Shown here piece after piece: positions 50,899-59,494 of a DNA stretch of 64,000 bases. The first letter of the stretch is position 1, and every line of letters begins with the position of its first letter. The stretch spans positions 327,001 to 391,000 of the forward strand of contig NZ_CAJFDC010000036.1 in NCBI RefSeq assembly GCF_904067045.1. The letters run 5' to 3'. Position numbers and translations under genes: made by a program. Source of the stretch: Pseudomonas sp. FEN (GTDB lineage: Bacteria > Pseudomonadota > Gammaproteobacteria > Pseudomonadales > Pseudomonadaceae). Under the pieces are notes generated by a model. It was not told the DNA's origin and made no database searches. It saw only the letters and a program-made list of their open reading frames with translations.

Positions 50899-51532
50899 TC
50901 GTTTGTGGCAGGGGGTGATCGACACCTTCCTGATGGTTGGCGTGTCGTCGTTGATCGCTTTGTTGCTGGGCGTTCCGTTGGCGGTGATCCTGGTCACCAG
51001 CGGCAAGGGCGGGATCTATGCGGCGCCCGCGTTGAACCGGATGCTGGGGGCGTTCGTGAATCTGTTCCGCTCGATCCCGTTCCTGATCCTGATGGTGGCG
51101 CTGATTCCCTTTACCCGGTTGATCGTCGGCACCACCTATGGCGTGTGGGCCGCCGTGGTGCCGCTGACCATCGCCGCCACGCCGTTCTTTGCGCGGATCG
51201 CCGAGGTGAGCCTGCGCGAGGTCGATCATGGCTTGATCGAAGCGGCCCAGGCCATGGGTTGCCGGCGCTGGCATATCGTCTGGCATGTGCTGTTGCCCGA
51301 GGCGTTGCCAGGGATTGTCGGTGGTTTCACCATCACCCTGGTGACCATGATCAACTCCTCGGCCATGGCCGGTGCCATTGGTGCTGGCGGCTTGGGGGAT
51401 ATCGCCTATCGCTACGGTTACCAGCGCTTCGACAGCCAGGTGATGCTGACCGTGATCGTACTGTTGGTGATTCTGGTGGCGGTGATTCAGTTGGGTGGGG
51501 ATCGCTTGGCGCGGGTGCTGAACAAGCGTTGA
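50888..51532 (+). CDS. metI: MetI, methionine-type ABC transporter permease
   Basis: A 214-residue permease with five helices and an EAA loop (HGLIEAAQAMGCRRWHIVWHVLLPEA). It overlaps metN by 11 bp and starts MWLDRLWQGVID, the standard MetI start. INSSAMAGAIGAGGLGDIAYRYGYQRF matches MetI. It closes the transporter operon. Confidence 0.93.
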   Translation: MWLDRLWQGVIDTFLMVGVSSLIALLLGVPLAVILVTSGKGGIYAAPALNRMLGAFVNLFRSIPFLILMVALIPFTRLIVGTTYGVWAAVVPLTIAATPFFARIAEVSLREVDHGLIEAAQAMGCRRWHIVWHVLLPEALPGIVGGFTITLVTMINSSAMAGAIGAGGLGDIAYRYGYQRFDSQVMLTVIVLLVILVAVIQLGGDRLARVLNKR

Positions 51533-51651
51533 GGTATTTGTTGTCGGGGCGGGCCCCTTCGCCGCACCGCCGCGAAGGCGATATCACAGGCGCCGCATCA
51601 AAGGGCAGGGTGATATATTCGGGACATCCACACCAGCCCGCGCAGACCTCA

Positions 51652-52281
51652 ATGAAAACCCTCGGCCCCAGCGACCTCGAACAGATTGCTTCCACCACCC
51701 TCGGTCACTACAACCGCAGTGCCGAGAGTTTCCGCGAAGGCACCCGCGACCACGATGTGAGCCAGAACATCGATGCGCTGTTGCGGCATATCCAGGGTTC
51801 GGCGCCGTTTACCGTGTTGGATTTCGGCTGTGGTCCGGGGCGGGATTTGCGAACTTTCACCCGCATGGGCCATATCGCGGTTGGCCTCGACGGTTCCGAG
51901 CGCTTTGCGCAGATGGCTCGGGACGATAGCGGTTGTGAGGTGTTGCGGCAGAACTTCCTTGAACTCGACTTGCCATCCGAGCGCTTTGACGGGGTGTTCG
52001 CCAACGCGGTGTTGTTCCATGTTCCACGTCAGGAGTTGCCACGGGTGCTCGGGCAGTTGCATGCCACGCTCAAGCCCGGCGGTGTGCTGTTCAGCTCCAA
52101 TCCGCGCGGGGACAACCAGGAAGGCTGGAACGGCGAGCGTTATGGCTCATACCACGACCTGGAAGCCTGGCGGGCACTGCTGACAGCGGCGGGCTTCGTT
52201 GAATTGGAACATTACTATCGCCCCGCCGGGCTGCCGCGTGAGCAGCAGCCGTGGCTGGCGAGTGTCTGGCGCAAGACCTGA
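51652..52281 (+). CDS. Class I SAM-dependent methyltransferase
   Basis: A 209-residue methyltransferase. The SAM-binding motif I is VLDFGCGPGRDLRTF, and DGVFANAVLFHVP is the later motif. The ATG at 51652 gives MKTLGPSDLEQ; longer upstream reading frames run through metI and are not coding. The substrate is not evident. It is 119 bp from metI and could be transcribed with it or on its own. Confidence 0.9.
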   Translation: MKTLGPSDLEQIASTTLGHYNRSAESFREGTRDHDVSQNIDALLRHIQGSAPFTVLDFGCGPGRDLRTFTRMGHIAVGLDGSERFAQMARDDSGCEVLRQNFLELDLPSERFDGVFANAVLFHVPRQELPRVLGQLHATLKPGGVLFSSNPRGDNQEGWNGERYGSYHDLEAWRALLTAAGFVELEHYYRPAGLPREQQPWLASVWRKT

Positions 52282-52638
52282 AGTCAGACACAAGCCGGCT
52301 TGTCGGCGATGAGGGCCTGGGGCCCTTCATCGCTTGTGCAGACGCTATCGCCAGCAAGCTGACTTCTACAGTTTTGTGGGGTTCACAGCCTTTTTGCGCG
52401 ACACTGGATTGTAGGAGCAGGACTTGCCCGCGAAGCTTTTGACGGCCTCACGGGACCCTTCGTCGGTGCGTTGAAACGCGGTCCTTGCAGCAAGCTTGCC
52501 CGCGATGAACGATAACGCGGTCTCCCTGCCGGTTACCCGTGCAACATCTGGTAACTCCTCCGTCTCGGGTTAGGTTTGAGAAGCGAAATGTGAGTCACTA
52601 TCATTTCGCGCTCATTTCGTAATCGAGAACCCGCTCCC
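52282..52638. other. Intergenic stretch with REP elements and the iron transporter promoter
   Basis: Two degenerate REPINs occupy 52285-52372 (AGCCGGCTTGTCGGCGATG to ATCGCCAGCAAGCTG) and 52409-52530 (TGTAGGAGCAGGACTTGCCCGCG to GCAAGCTTGCCCGCGATG). The rest is the promoter region of the next gene. Confidence 0.7.
52583..52609. promoter_or_regulatory. Inverted repeat, possible Fur operator
   Basis: GCGAAATG (52583-52590) and CATTTCGC (52602-52609) form a perfect 8-bp inverted repeat around an 11-bp spacer, ending 29 bp before the start of the iron-binding protein gene. The ATG...CAT core with TGAG/TATCA in the spacer partly fits a Fur box. Confidence 0.45.
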
Positions 52639-53640
52639 ATGCTGGCACCGAAGCGTCTACTGACCGCCCTGGCCTTTTTCCTTATGGCCGGCCCCGCTCA
52701 CGCGGCCGACGAAGTGGTGGTCTACTCTTCGCGCATCGACGAACTGATCAAACCGGTCTTCGACGCCTACACCGAAAAGACCGGGGTCAAGATCAGGTTC
52801 ATCACCGACAAGGAAGCGCCGCTGATGCAGCGGATCAAGGCCGAAGGTGAAAATGCCAGCGCCGACCTGCTGCTCACCGTCGATGCCGGCAACCTCTGGC
52901 AGGCTGAGCAGATGGGTATCCTGCAACCCTTCACGTCCAAGCTGATCGACGCCAATATCCCGCTGCAATACCGTTCGTCCGGTCATCAATGGACCGGTCT
53001 GAGCCTGCGCGCGCGGACCCTGGCGTATTCCACCGAGCGGGTGAAAGCGTCCGACCTGAGCACCTATGAAGCACTGGCCGACAAGCAGTGGGAAGGCCGC
53101 CTGTGCCTGCGCACGGCGAAGAAGGTCTATAACCAGTCGCTGACCGCTACGCTGATCGAAGTCCATGGCGCCGAGAAGACCGAGCAGATACTCAAGGGCT
53201 GGGTCGGCAACCTGTCCACCGATGTGTTCTCCGACGACATCGCCGTACTCGAGGCGATCAATGCCGGGCAGTGCGATGTAGGGATCGTCAACACCTACTA
53301 CTACGGTCGTCTGCACAAGCAGAAGCCGAATCTGGCGGTCAAACTGTTCTGGCCGAACCAGGGTGATCGCGGCGTGCATGTGAATCTATCGGGCATCGGC
53401 CTGACCCGATACGCACCGCATCCAGAAGCGGCCAAGGCCCTGGTGGAGTGGCTGACCACTCCCGAGGCGCAGCGCATCTTTGCCGACGTGAACCAGGAGT
53501 TCCCGGCCAACCCGGCGGTAGCGCCGTCGGCGGAAGTGGCGAGTTGGGGACGGTTCGCGCCCGATACCTTGCCGGTGGAGATCGCCGGCAAGCGTCAGGC
53601 TGAGGCGATCCGTCTGATGGATCGCGCTGGTTGGAACTGA
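52639..53640 (+). CDS. Iron(III) ABC transporter substrate-binding protein
   Basis: A 333-residue ferric-binding protein of the FbpA/HitA family. A signal peptide is cleaved at AHA-ADE (about residue 23), then the mature start EVVVYSSR is typical. The clustered tyrosines in NTYYYGRL are the iron ligands of the family. Its position before a two-domain permease and gcvT1 matches PA5217-PA5216-PA5215 (recalled). No ATPase gene is next to the pair; it must be elsewhere. Confidence 0.92.
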   Translation: MLAPKRLLTALAFFLMAGPAHAADEVVVYSSRIDELIKPVFDAYTEKTGVKIRFITDKEAPLMQRIKAEGENASADLLLTVDAGNLWQAEQMGILQPFTSKLIDANIPLQYRSSGHQWTGLSLRARTLAYSTERVKASDLSTYEALADKQWEGRLCLRTAKKVYNQSLTATLIEVHGAEKTEQILKGWVGNLSTDVFSDDIAVLEAINAGQCDVGIVNTYYYGRLHKQKPNLAVKLFWPNQGDRGVHVNLSGIGLTRYAPHPEAAKALVEWLTTPEAQRIFADVNQEFPANPAVAPSAEVASWGRFAPDTLPVEIAGKRQAEAIRLMDRAGWN

Positions 53641-53669
53641 GCAAACACACAAGTCCTGGCGACATGCCC

Positions 53670-53822
53670 TCTTGTGGCGAGCGCGCTTGCCCGCGCCGGG
53701 CTGCGAAGCGGCCCTGAAACCCGCAAGCGTGTTCTGGCTGACATAGCGCGACTGCAGGTTTTGCGTCTGCTGCGCAGCCGAGCGTGGCGGTGCGGCGTTC
53801 CGACAAGCCGACTCGCCACAGG
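53670..53822. repeat. Degenerate REPIN between the iron-binding protein and permease genes
   Basis: TTGTGGCGAGCGCGCTTGCCCGCG and GACAAGCCGACTCGCCACAGG are the outer arms; inner GGCTGCGAAGCGGCC and CTGCGCAGCCG arms are also visible. Confidence 0.7.
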
Positions 53823-53855
53823 TAGGTGCCGTATCCCTTTGCTCTGAGAATCCCC

Positions 53856-55463
53856 TTGGCCCATTCCGCTCAACGCCGCTGGTACCTTCCAGTTTTCGCC
53901 GTCGCCAGCCTGGTATTGCTGCCACTGAGCGTGCTGCTGTTGTCCTGGCAGTCGATCGACCTGCAGATCTGGTCCCACCTCTGGGATACCCAGCTACCGC
54001 GCCTGTTGGGCAACACCCTGACGCTGGTGCTGGGCGTCGGCACCGGCGTCACCCTGCTCGGCGTCAGTCTCGCCTGGCTCACCAGCCTCTGCGAGTTCCC
54101 CGGCCGGCGCTGGCTGGACTGGGCCCTGATGCTGCCCTTCGCCATCCCGGCCTATGTCCTGGCGTTCGTCTTCGTCGGCCTGCTGGATTTCGCCGGCCCC
54201 GTACAGACCCTGTTGCGCGAGTGGTTCGGCAGCGGTCTGCGCCTGCCCCGGGTACGTTCCACCGGCGGGGTGATCCTGGTTCTGGTGCTGGTCTTCTACC
54301 CTTACGTCTACCTGTTGGCGCGTAGCGCCTTCCTGGCACAAGGCAAGGGCCTTATGGAAGCTGCCCGGGTGCTCGGGCAATCGCCCTGGCAGGCGTTCTG
54401 GCGGGTGGCGCTGCCCATGGCACGTCCGGCCATCGGTGCCGGCGTGGCCCTGGCGCTGATGGAAACCCTGGCCGATTTCGGTGCGGTCGCGGTGTTCAAC
54501 TTCGACACCTTTACCACCGCCATCTACAAGACCTGGTACGGCTTCTTCAGCCTTTCCAGCGCGGCGCAGCTGGCCAGTCTGCTGCTTTTGGCGGTGATGC
54601 TGGTGCTCTACGGCGAACGCCGTGCCCGTGGAGCCGTGCGCACGGGCAATGAACGTCCGCGCGGCCAGGCGCTCTATCAACTGCGTGGGATCAAGGCCTT
54701 GGCGGCCAGCGCCTGGTGCCTGCTGGTGTTCGCCTGCGCCTTTGTCATCCCACTGCTGCAACTGCTGGCCTGGTTCTGGCAACGTGGCCGTTTCGATCTC
54801 GACGAGCGTTACACCGGGTTGATCCTGCACAGCCTGTACCTGGGCGTCATGGCGGCCCTGATCACCGTCGGCGTAGCCCTGCTGCTGGCTTTTGCCCGGC
54901 GGCTGGCCCCCACCCGGGCCATTCGCTCCGGAGTCAGCCTGGCCAATCTCGGTTACGCCCTGCCGGGTTCCGTGCTGGCGGTGTCGATCATGCTCGCATT
55001 CAGCTATCTGGACCGGGTGCTGGTCATGCGGCTGTTGGGCGGGGCGGGCAAGCCGTTGTTGCTGGGCAGTCTGGCGGCCCTGCTGCTGGCCTATCTGGTG
55101 CGCTTTATCGCCGTGGCCTATGGCCCGTTGGAAAACAGTCTGGCGCGCATTCGGCCAGCCTTGCCCGAAGCCGCTCGCAGCCTTGGAGTCAGTGGGCCAC
55201 TACTTTTTTGCAAAGTGTATCTGCCACTGCTGCTGCCCGGTGTCTTGAGTGGCGCATTGCTGGTGTTCGTCGATGTGCTCAAGGAAATGCCCGCGACCTT
55301 GCTGATGCGCCCGTTCGGCTGGGACACGCTGGCGGTGCGGATCTTCGAAATGACCAGCGAAGGGGAGTGGGCGCGGGCCTCGTTGCCGGCCTTGATGCTG
55401 GTGCTGGTCGGTCTCTTGCCGGTGATCGGGCTGATTCGCCGCTCGGCGTATCGAATCGGCTAG
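53856..55463 (+). CDS. Iron(III) ABC transporter permease (two-domain FbpB/HitB type)
   Basis: A 535-residue permease made of two fused halves of six helices each. Each half has an EAA-type loop (MEAARVLGQSPWQAFWRV, and PEAARSLGVSGPLLFCKV). There is no ATG near the start of homology: I chose a TTG at 53856 giving MAHSAQRRWYLP, as in homologues I recall; a GTG at 53826 would add 10 residues. It follows the binding protein after 215 bp with a REPIN between. It is the membrane part of a ferric iron importer. Confidence 0.88.
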   Translation: MAHSAQRRWYLPVFAVASLVLLPLSVLLLSWQSIDLQIWSHLWDTQLPRLLGNTLTLVLGVGTGVTLLGVSLAWLTSLCEFPGRRWLDWALMLPFAIPAYVLAFVFVGLLDFAGPVQTLLREWFGSGLRLPRVRSTGGVILVLVLVFYPYVYLLARSAFLAQGKGLMEAARVLGQSPWQAFWRVALPMARPAIGAGVALALMETLADFGAVAVFNFDTFTTAIYKTWYGFFSLSSAAQLASLLLLAVMLVLYGERRARGAVRTGNERPRGQALYQLRGIKALAASAWCLLVFACAFVIPLLQLLAWFWQRGRFDLDERYTGLILHSLYLGVMAALITVGVALLLAFARRLAPTRAIRSGVSLANLGYALPGSVLAVSIMLAFSYLDRVLVMRLLGGAGKPLLLGSLAALLLAYLVRFIAVAYGPLENSLARIRPALPEAARSLGVSGPLLFCKVYLPLLLPGVLSGALLVFVDVLKEMPATLLMRPFGWDTLAVRIFEMTSEGEWARASLPALMLVLVGLLPVIGLIRRSAYRIG

Positions 55464-55618
55464 GTGTCATGGCTCCCCCTTGCGGCTACAATGCGCGGCA
55501 TTCGGTGCGGTCCGTCTGACAGACCGGGTACGAAACAGGACTCAAGGCCCCATCCATAAAGGGCTCAAGCCGGTTTCCTGCCTGTCCGCGCCTTCGCCAC
55601 GCCCGGAAGGAGAAACCC

Positions 55619-56701
55619 ATGGGACAGCGTACGCCTCTGTATGACCTGCACCTCGCCCTTGGCGCGAAGATGGTCGATTTTGGCGGTTGGGATATGCCTC
55701 TGCATTACGGCTCGCAGGTCGAGGAGCATCATCAGGTGCGACGCGACTGCGGGGTTTTCGATGTTTCGCATATGACCGTGATCGATATCACCGGCAGCCA
55801 GGCCAAGGCTTGGTTACGCTACCTGTTGGCCAATGATGTCGAGCGCCTGGACAGCCCCGGTCGCGCCTTGTACAGCGCGATGCTCAACGAACACGGCGGG
55901 GTGGTCGACGACATGATCGTCTATCGCACCGAGTCCGGTTACCGCCTGGTGGTCAATGCCGCGACCCGTGATCAGGACATGGCCTGGATGCAGGCCCGTC
56001 TCGGTGCCTACGACGTGCAACTGCACGAGCGCTCGGAGCTGGCGATGCTGGCGATCCAGGGGCCTCATGCGCGGCACAAGATCGCCGAACTGGTGACCCA
56101 GTCCCGGGGCCAGTTGATCCAGCAGCTCAAACCTTTCGAAGGCCGCAGTGACGGCGACTGGTTCATTGCCCGCACCGGTTATACCGGGGAAGACGGCCTG
56201 GAGATCATCTTGCCGGCCGAGCAGGCCCCCGGCTTCTTCAACGACCTGGTGGGCGCCGGGATTTCACCCATCGGTCTTGGGGCCCGGGATACCTTGCGCC
56301 TGGAAGCCGGGATGAACCTTTATGGCCAGGATATTCACCAGGACGTTTCGCCGCTGGCGGCCAATATGGCCTGGACCATTGCCTGGGAGCCGGCTGATCG
56401 CGATTTTGTCGGACGCCAGGCCCTGGAAGCAGAAAAAGCCGCGGGGTCCAAACTCAAGCTGGTCGGATTGGTGCTGGAGGAGCGCGGTGTTTTGCGTGCT
56501 CATCAGGTCGTTCGGATCGCCGAGGTTGGCGAAGGAGAGATCACCAGTGGTAGTTTCTCTCCTACGCTTAGCAAGTCGATTGCGCTGGCGCGTGTTCCCG
56601 CGGCCACGGCTGATCGCGCTGAAGTTGAAATTCGTGGTAAATGGTACCCGGTTCGCGTGGTAAAGCCGACGTTCGTGCGTCATGGCAAAACCTTGATCTG
56701 A
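55619..56701 (+). CDS. gcvT: Aminomethyltransferase (glycine cleavage T protein)
   Basis: A 360-residue T protein that moves the methylene of the lipoyl-bound aminomethyl group to tetrahydrofolate. It begins QRTPLYDLHLALGAKMVDFGGWDMPLHYGSQ, the classical start, and holds GVFDVSHM and the YTGEDGLEI, GARDTLRLEAGM stretches. A strong AAGGAG site precedes the ATG. gcvH follows 57 bp later; the P-protein gene is not adjacent. Confidence 0.95.
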   Translation: MGQRTPLYDLHLALGAKMVDFGGWDMPLHYGSQVEEHHQVRRDCGVFDVSHMTVIDITGSQAKAWLRYLLANDVERLDSPGRALYSAMLNEHGGVVDDMIVYRTESGYRLVVNAATRDQDMAWMQARLGAYDVQLHERSELAMLAIQGPHARHKIAELVTQSRGQLIQQLKPFEGRSDGDWFIARTGYTGEDGLEIILPAEQAPGFFNDLVGAGISPIGLGARDTLRLEAGMNLYGQDIHQDVSPLAANMAWTIAWEPADRDFVGRQALEAEKAAGSKLKLVGLVLEERGVLRAHQVVRIAEVGEGEITSGSFSPTLSKSIALARVPAATADRAEVEIRGKWYPVRVVKPTFVRHGKTLI

Positions 56702-56758
56702 CTTTCCGGCGGGGCCTCGGTCGCTCCGCCGCCGATACTTAATGTGAGGACACTGAAT

Positions 56759-57142
56759 ATGAGCGATATCCCTGCTGATCTGCGTTTCGCCGAAAGTCAC
56801 GAGTGGGCCCGCCTGGAAGCTGACGGCACGGTGACCGTCGGCATCAGCGACCATGCACAGGAAGCCTTGGGGGATGTGGTATTCGTGGAGCTGGCTGAAG
56901 TCGGCAAGGTGTTCGCCGCTGGCGAGGCCGCCGGTGTGGTCGAGTCGGTGAAGGCCGCTTCGGATATCTATTCGCCGTTGTCGGGTGAAGTGATTGCCGT
57001 CAACGAAGAGCTGTCCGCCAGTCCTGAGCTGCTGAACTCCGAACCTTACGGTGCGTGGATCTTCAAGCTCAAGCCGAGCGATGTCGCCGAGCTGGAGAAG
57101 TTGCTGGATGCGGCCGGTTACAAGGCGGCCATCGGCGAGTAA
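56759..57142 (+). CDS. gcvH: Glycine cleavage system H protein
   Basis: A 127-residue lipoyl carrier protein. The lipoylated lysine is Lys65 in VESVKAASD. SHEWARLEADGTVTVGISDHAQEALGDVVFVELPE-type text at the start is standard. The start at 56759 has GAGGA upstream. It lies after gcvT; a REP remnant follows and the next gene is on the other strand, so the usual gcvP is missing here. Confidence 0.95.
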   Translation: MSDIPADLRFAESHEWARLEADGTVTVGISDHAQEALGDVVFVELAEVGKVFAAGEAAGVVESVKAASDIYSPLSGEVIAVNEELSASPELLNSEPYGAWIFKLKPSDVAELEKLLDAAGYKAAIGE

Positions 57143-57167
57143 TTCGTCAGTTCTACCGCGTTATCGT

Positions 57168-57260
57168 TCATCGCGAGCAATCGAGCCTCGACCGGCTGCT
57201 CCTACAGGCGCCCGGGTGTACATGCCATTGCGCGGGACACGGGCGACGTAGGAGCGAGCT
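57168..57260. repeat. Degenerate REP remnant after gcvH
   Basis: CATCGCGAGCAATCGAGCC with CTGCTCCTACAGG and a later ACGTAGGAGCGAGC are worn REP pieces in a tail-to-tail gap. Confidence 0.55.
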
Positions 57261-57269
57261 ATCACGGTG

Positions 57270-58409
57270 TTACGGCTGCAAGACGGCCTTGACCGCCGCG
57301 ACCGAGCGCTCGACGTCGGCCTTGGTCATCACGTTGAACATCGGCAACGACACGATCAGGCGCCCGACGCGCTCGGCAATCGGGAACATGCCTGCCTTGA
57401 AACCGCGTTCGCGGTACAGGCTCAGCAGGTGGATCGCCGGGTAGTGATAGCCGATGCCGATGCCGCGCTGCTTCATCTCTTCCATGAAGGTCGCCCGTGC
57501 CGGCTGGCCGTCCTGACGTTCCGGCAGAACCAGCTGGAACATGTGCCAGTTGCTGTTGGTGAAATCCTTCACCGGTAGCTGCGCGCCGTATTTCTCTTCG
57601 AAATCACTGCCGAAGCACTCGAAATAGTATTCGGCCAGTTCACGGCGGTGGGCCGTGATCGCATCGATGTGGGCGAACTGGCCCAGGCCGATGGCGGCGG
57701 CGACATCGGTCATGTTGAATTTGCCGCCCAGCACGTCCACGTCCAGGCCGTCATGGCCGGTGCGGGTCACGCCTTGCAGGCGATACTTCTCGGCCAGCCG
57801 GGCTTCTTCGGCGTTGTTCAGCACCAGGCAGCCGCCCTCGGACGAGGTGATGTTCTTGTTCGCCTGGAAGCTGAACGACACCAGGTCACCGAGGGCGCCG
57901 ATCTTCTGGCCGTTCCATTCCGAACCCAGGGCCTGGGCCGCGTCTTCGACGATGCGCAGGTTGTGTTTCTTGGCGATGGCATAGAGGCGATCCATATCCA
58001 CCGGCAGGCCGGACAGGTAAACCGGGATGATGGCCTTGGTGCGCGGAGTGATGGCGGCTTCGACCTTGTCCAGGTCGATATTGCGGGTCACCGGGTCGAT
58101 ATCGGCGAACACCGGGGTTGCGCCGACTTCGATGATCACGTTGGCCGTGGCCACCCAGGAGATGGGCGTGGTGATCACTTCGTCGCCCGCGCCGATACCG
58201 GCGATCCGCAAGGCGATTTCCATGGTGCAGGTGCCGGAGTTGAAGGTGCGCACCGGGCGCCCGCCAAAATATTCCGACAGTTGCGCTTCAAAGGCCGCGA
58301 CTTTCGGACCGCTGGTGATCCAGCCAGAACGCAGGACGTCGCCTACGGCGGCAATGGTCGCTTCGTCGATGGTCGGTTTGGCAAAAGGCAGGAAAGGAAG
58401 TTCGCTCAT
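57270..58409 (-). CDS. DegT/DnrJ/EryC1/StrS family aminotransferase
   Basis: A 379-residue PLP-dependent sugar aminotransferase. The PLP lysine is Lys185 (SFQANKNITSSEGG), Asp156 (EDAAQALG) contacts the ring, and the N-terminus has the family's SGWITSGPKVAAFE. Members transfer amino groups to nucleotide-linked keto-sugars for surface polysaccharides. ArnB is a relative. No other sugar-nucleotide genes lie within the window, so the product cannot be named. Start at 58409 (MSELPFLPFA); further upstream codons look non-coding. Confidence 0.9.
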   Translation of the reverse strand: MSELPFLPFAKPTIDEATIAAVGDVLRSGWITSGPKVAAFEAQLSEYFGGRPVRTFNSGTCTMEIALRIAGIGAGDEVITTPISWVATANVIIEVGATPVFADIDPVTRNIDLDKVEAAITPRTKAIIPVYLSGLPVDMDRLYAIAKKHNLRIVEDAAQALGSEWNGQKIGALGDLVSFSFQANKNITSSEGGCLVLNNAEEARLAEKYRLQGVTRTGHDGLDVDVLGGKFNMTDVAAAIGLGQFAHIDAITAHRRELAEYYFECFGSDFEEKYGAQLPVKDFTNSNWHMFQLVLPERQDGQPARATFMEEMKQRGIGIGYHYPAIHLLSLYRERGFKAGMFPIAERVGRLIVSLPMFNVMTKADVERSVAAVKAVLQP

Positions 58410-58599
58410 GGGGTCGTGACGTCCGATGTGAAGGCCGGGGAGTGTTCTACCGGCAGTGAGGAGTAGGCAGCCAGGCTGCAATGCTGCCGATGATACTGTT
58501 TTAAGCTGAAATTTCGGTGCTTTTTTTGCTGTCTGGACGCTGAACGGACGTGTCGGGGCGATGTTTGCGCGGCGCTTGGTCACTCCTCCCGGGAAATGC

Positions 58600-58624
58600 A
58601 AAACGCCGCTGGGTGGGCGGCGTC
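58600..58624 (-). terminator. Terminator of the DUF2388 gene
   Basis: On the minus strand ACGCCGC and GCGGCGT pair around a 7-base loop and run into TTTTGC, about 27 bp after the DUF2388 stop. Confidence 0.7.
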
Positions 58625-58650
58625 TTGTTCAGGGGGGTGAAGCTTTGGGA

Positions 58651-58968
58651 TCAGTCTTCGGCGACGGCGTTCTTTGCCAGGATGGCGTTGGCCAACTCCA
58701 TGTCGGTGGCTTTCAGGCTCGGGTTCTCGGCCCGCAGTTTCTGCATGGCGGCTTCCAGGTAAGGGCCGCGAATGCCGCCGTTGCTGGCGACGAAGCTGCC
58801 GGCATCATCCTGGGCCGCGACCACCAGCTTGTGGTCCTTGAAGGTCAGGTAAGTGGATCCGGTGGTGGCGCCGGAGGAGATGACATTACGCCAGAAGTCG
58901 TCAGCCATCGCGGCACTGACGGGAAGGGAAAGCAAGGCGAATGCGACAACTGCCGTTTTTAGACGCAT
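58651..58968 (-). CDS. DUF2388 domain periplasmic protein
   Basis: A 105-residue secreted protein. The signal peptide (LKTAVVAFALLSLPVSAAMA) is cleaved near residue 22. The mature part (FWRNVISSGATTGSTYLTFKDHKLVVAAQDDAGSFV) is the DUF2388 pattern, found in Pseudomonas and near relatives. The start at 58968 has GGAG upstream; earlier codons of the same frame are not used. Function unknown. It is followed by a terminator. Confidence 0.85.
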   Translation of the reverse strand: MRLKTAVVAFALLSLPVSAAMADDFWRNVISSGATTGSTYLTFKDHKLVVAAQDDAGSFVASNGGIRGPYLEAAMQKLRAENPSLKATDMELANAILAKNAVAED

Positions 58969-59034
58969 GGGTGACTCCGGTGTGGGGTATCTGAAAGGTT
59001 TGATTGCCATTGCCACGTCGGAGTTCCGTGGGCT

Positions 59035-59484
59035 TCACTCAACCTTTTCCACGTGCAGGGTGCTGCCGTCCTGACCGATCACCCGGACCTGCGTGCCAAC
59101 CTCGGCATCCGCTCCGGTGGCCATCCATACGCTGTCGCCGACCTTGATCTTGCCGCGTCCGGCGACAATGGCGACGTGTACCATGAAGGTCTTGCCGAGC
59201 AGGTCATGACCCCGCTCATTGAGCCCGGGTTGGTCGCTGGGGCAGGCGGCGCTGCGCTGGCGCTTCCACCACAGCCACGCCGTCAGGATCGACAGCACGC
59301 CGAACAGCACCAATTGCAAGGTCCAGTGCAGGCCAGGAATCAGGTAGGTCAGGACGCCCACGGCCGCGGCGGCAATCCCCACCCACAGCAGATAACCGCC
59401 GGCCCCGAATATTTCGAGAATCAACAGCAGCGTGCCGAGAGCCAGCCAGTCCCAGAATGACAGGTGTTGCAGGAATTCCCACAT
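59035..59484 (-). CDS. NfeD family membrane protein
   Basis: A 149-residue protein with three or four membrane helices in the first 75 residues and a C-terminal OB-fold domain (LLGKTFMVHVAIVAGRGKIKVGDSVWMATG) that faces the cytoplasm. NfeD proteins partner with SPFH proteins in membrane microdomains. It starts 10 bp after the SPFH gene, a standard pairing. Confidence 0.9.
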   Translation of the reverse strand: MWEFLQHLSFWDWLALGTLLLILEIFGAGGYLLWVGIAAAAVGVLTYLIPGLHWTLQLVLFGVLSILTAWLWWKRQRSAACPSDQPGLNERGHDLLGKTFMVHVAIVAGRGKIKVGDSVWMATGADAEVGTQVRVIGQDGSTLHVEKVE

Positions 59485-59494
59485 AGGTACCGCC

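Noticed and set aside
50905..51651. Long N-terminal extension of the methyltransferase reading through metI
   Set aside because: This part is out of frame with the true metI gene; the methyltransferase motif pattern begins after the ATG at 51652.
55464..55618. Glycine riboswitch upstream of gcvT
   Set aside because: The region lacks the GGAGAG-type cores and paired aptamer layout of glycine riboswitches.
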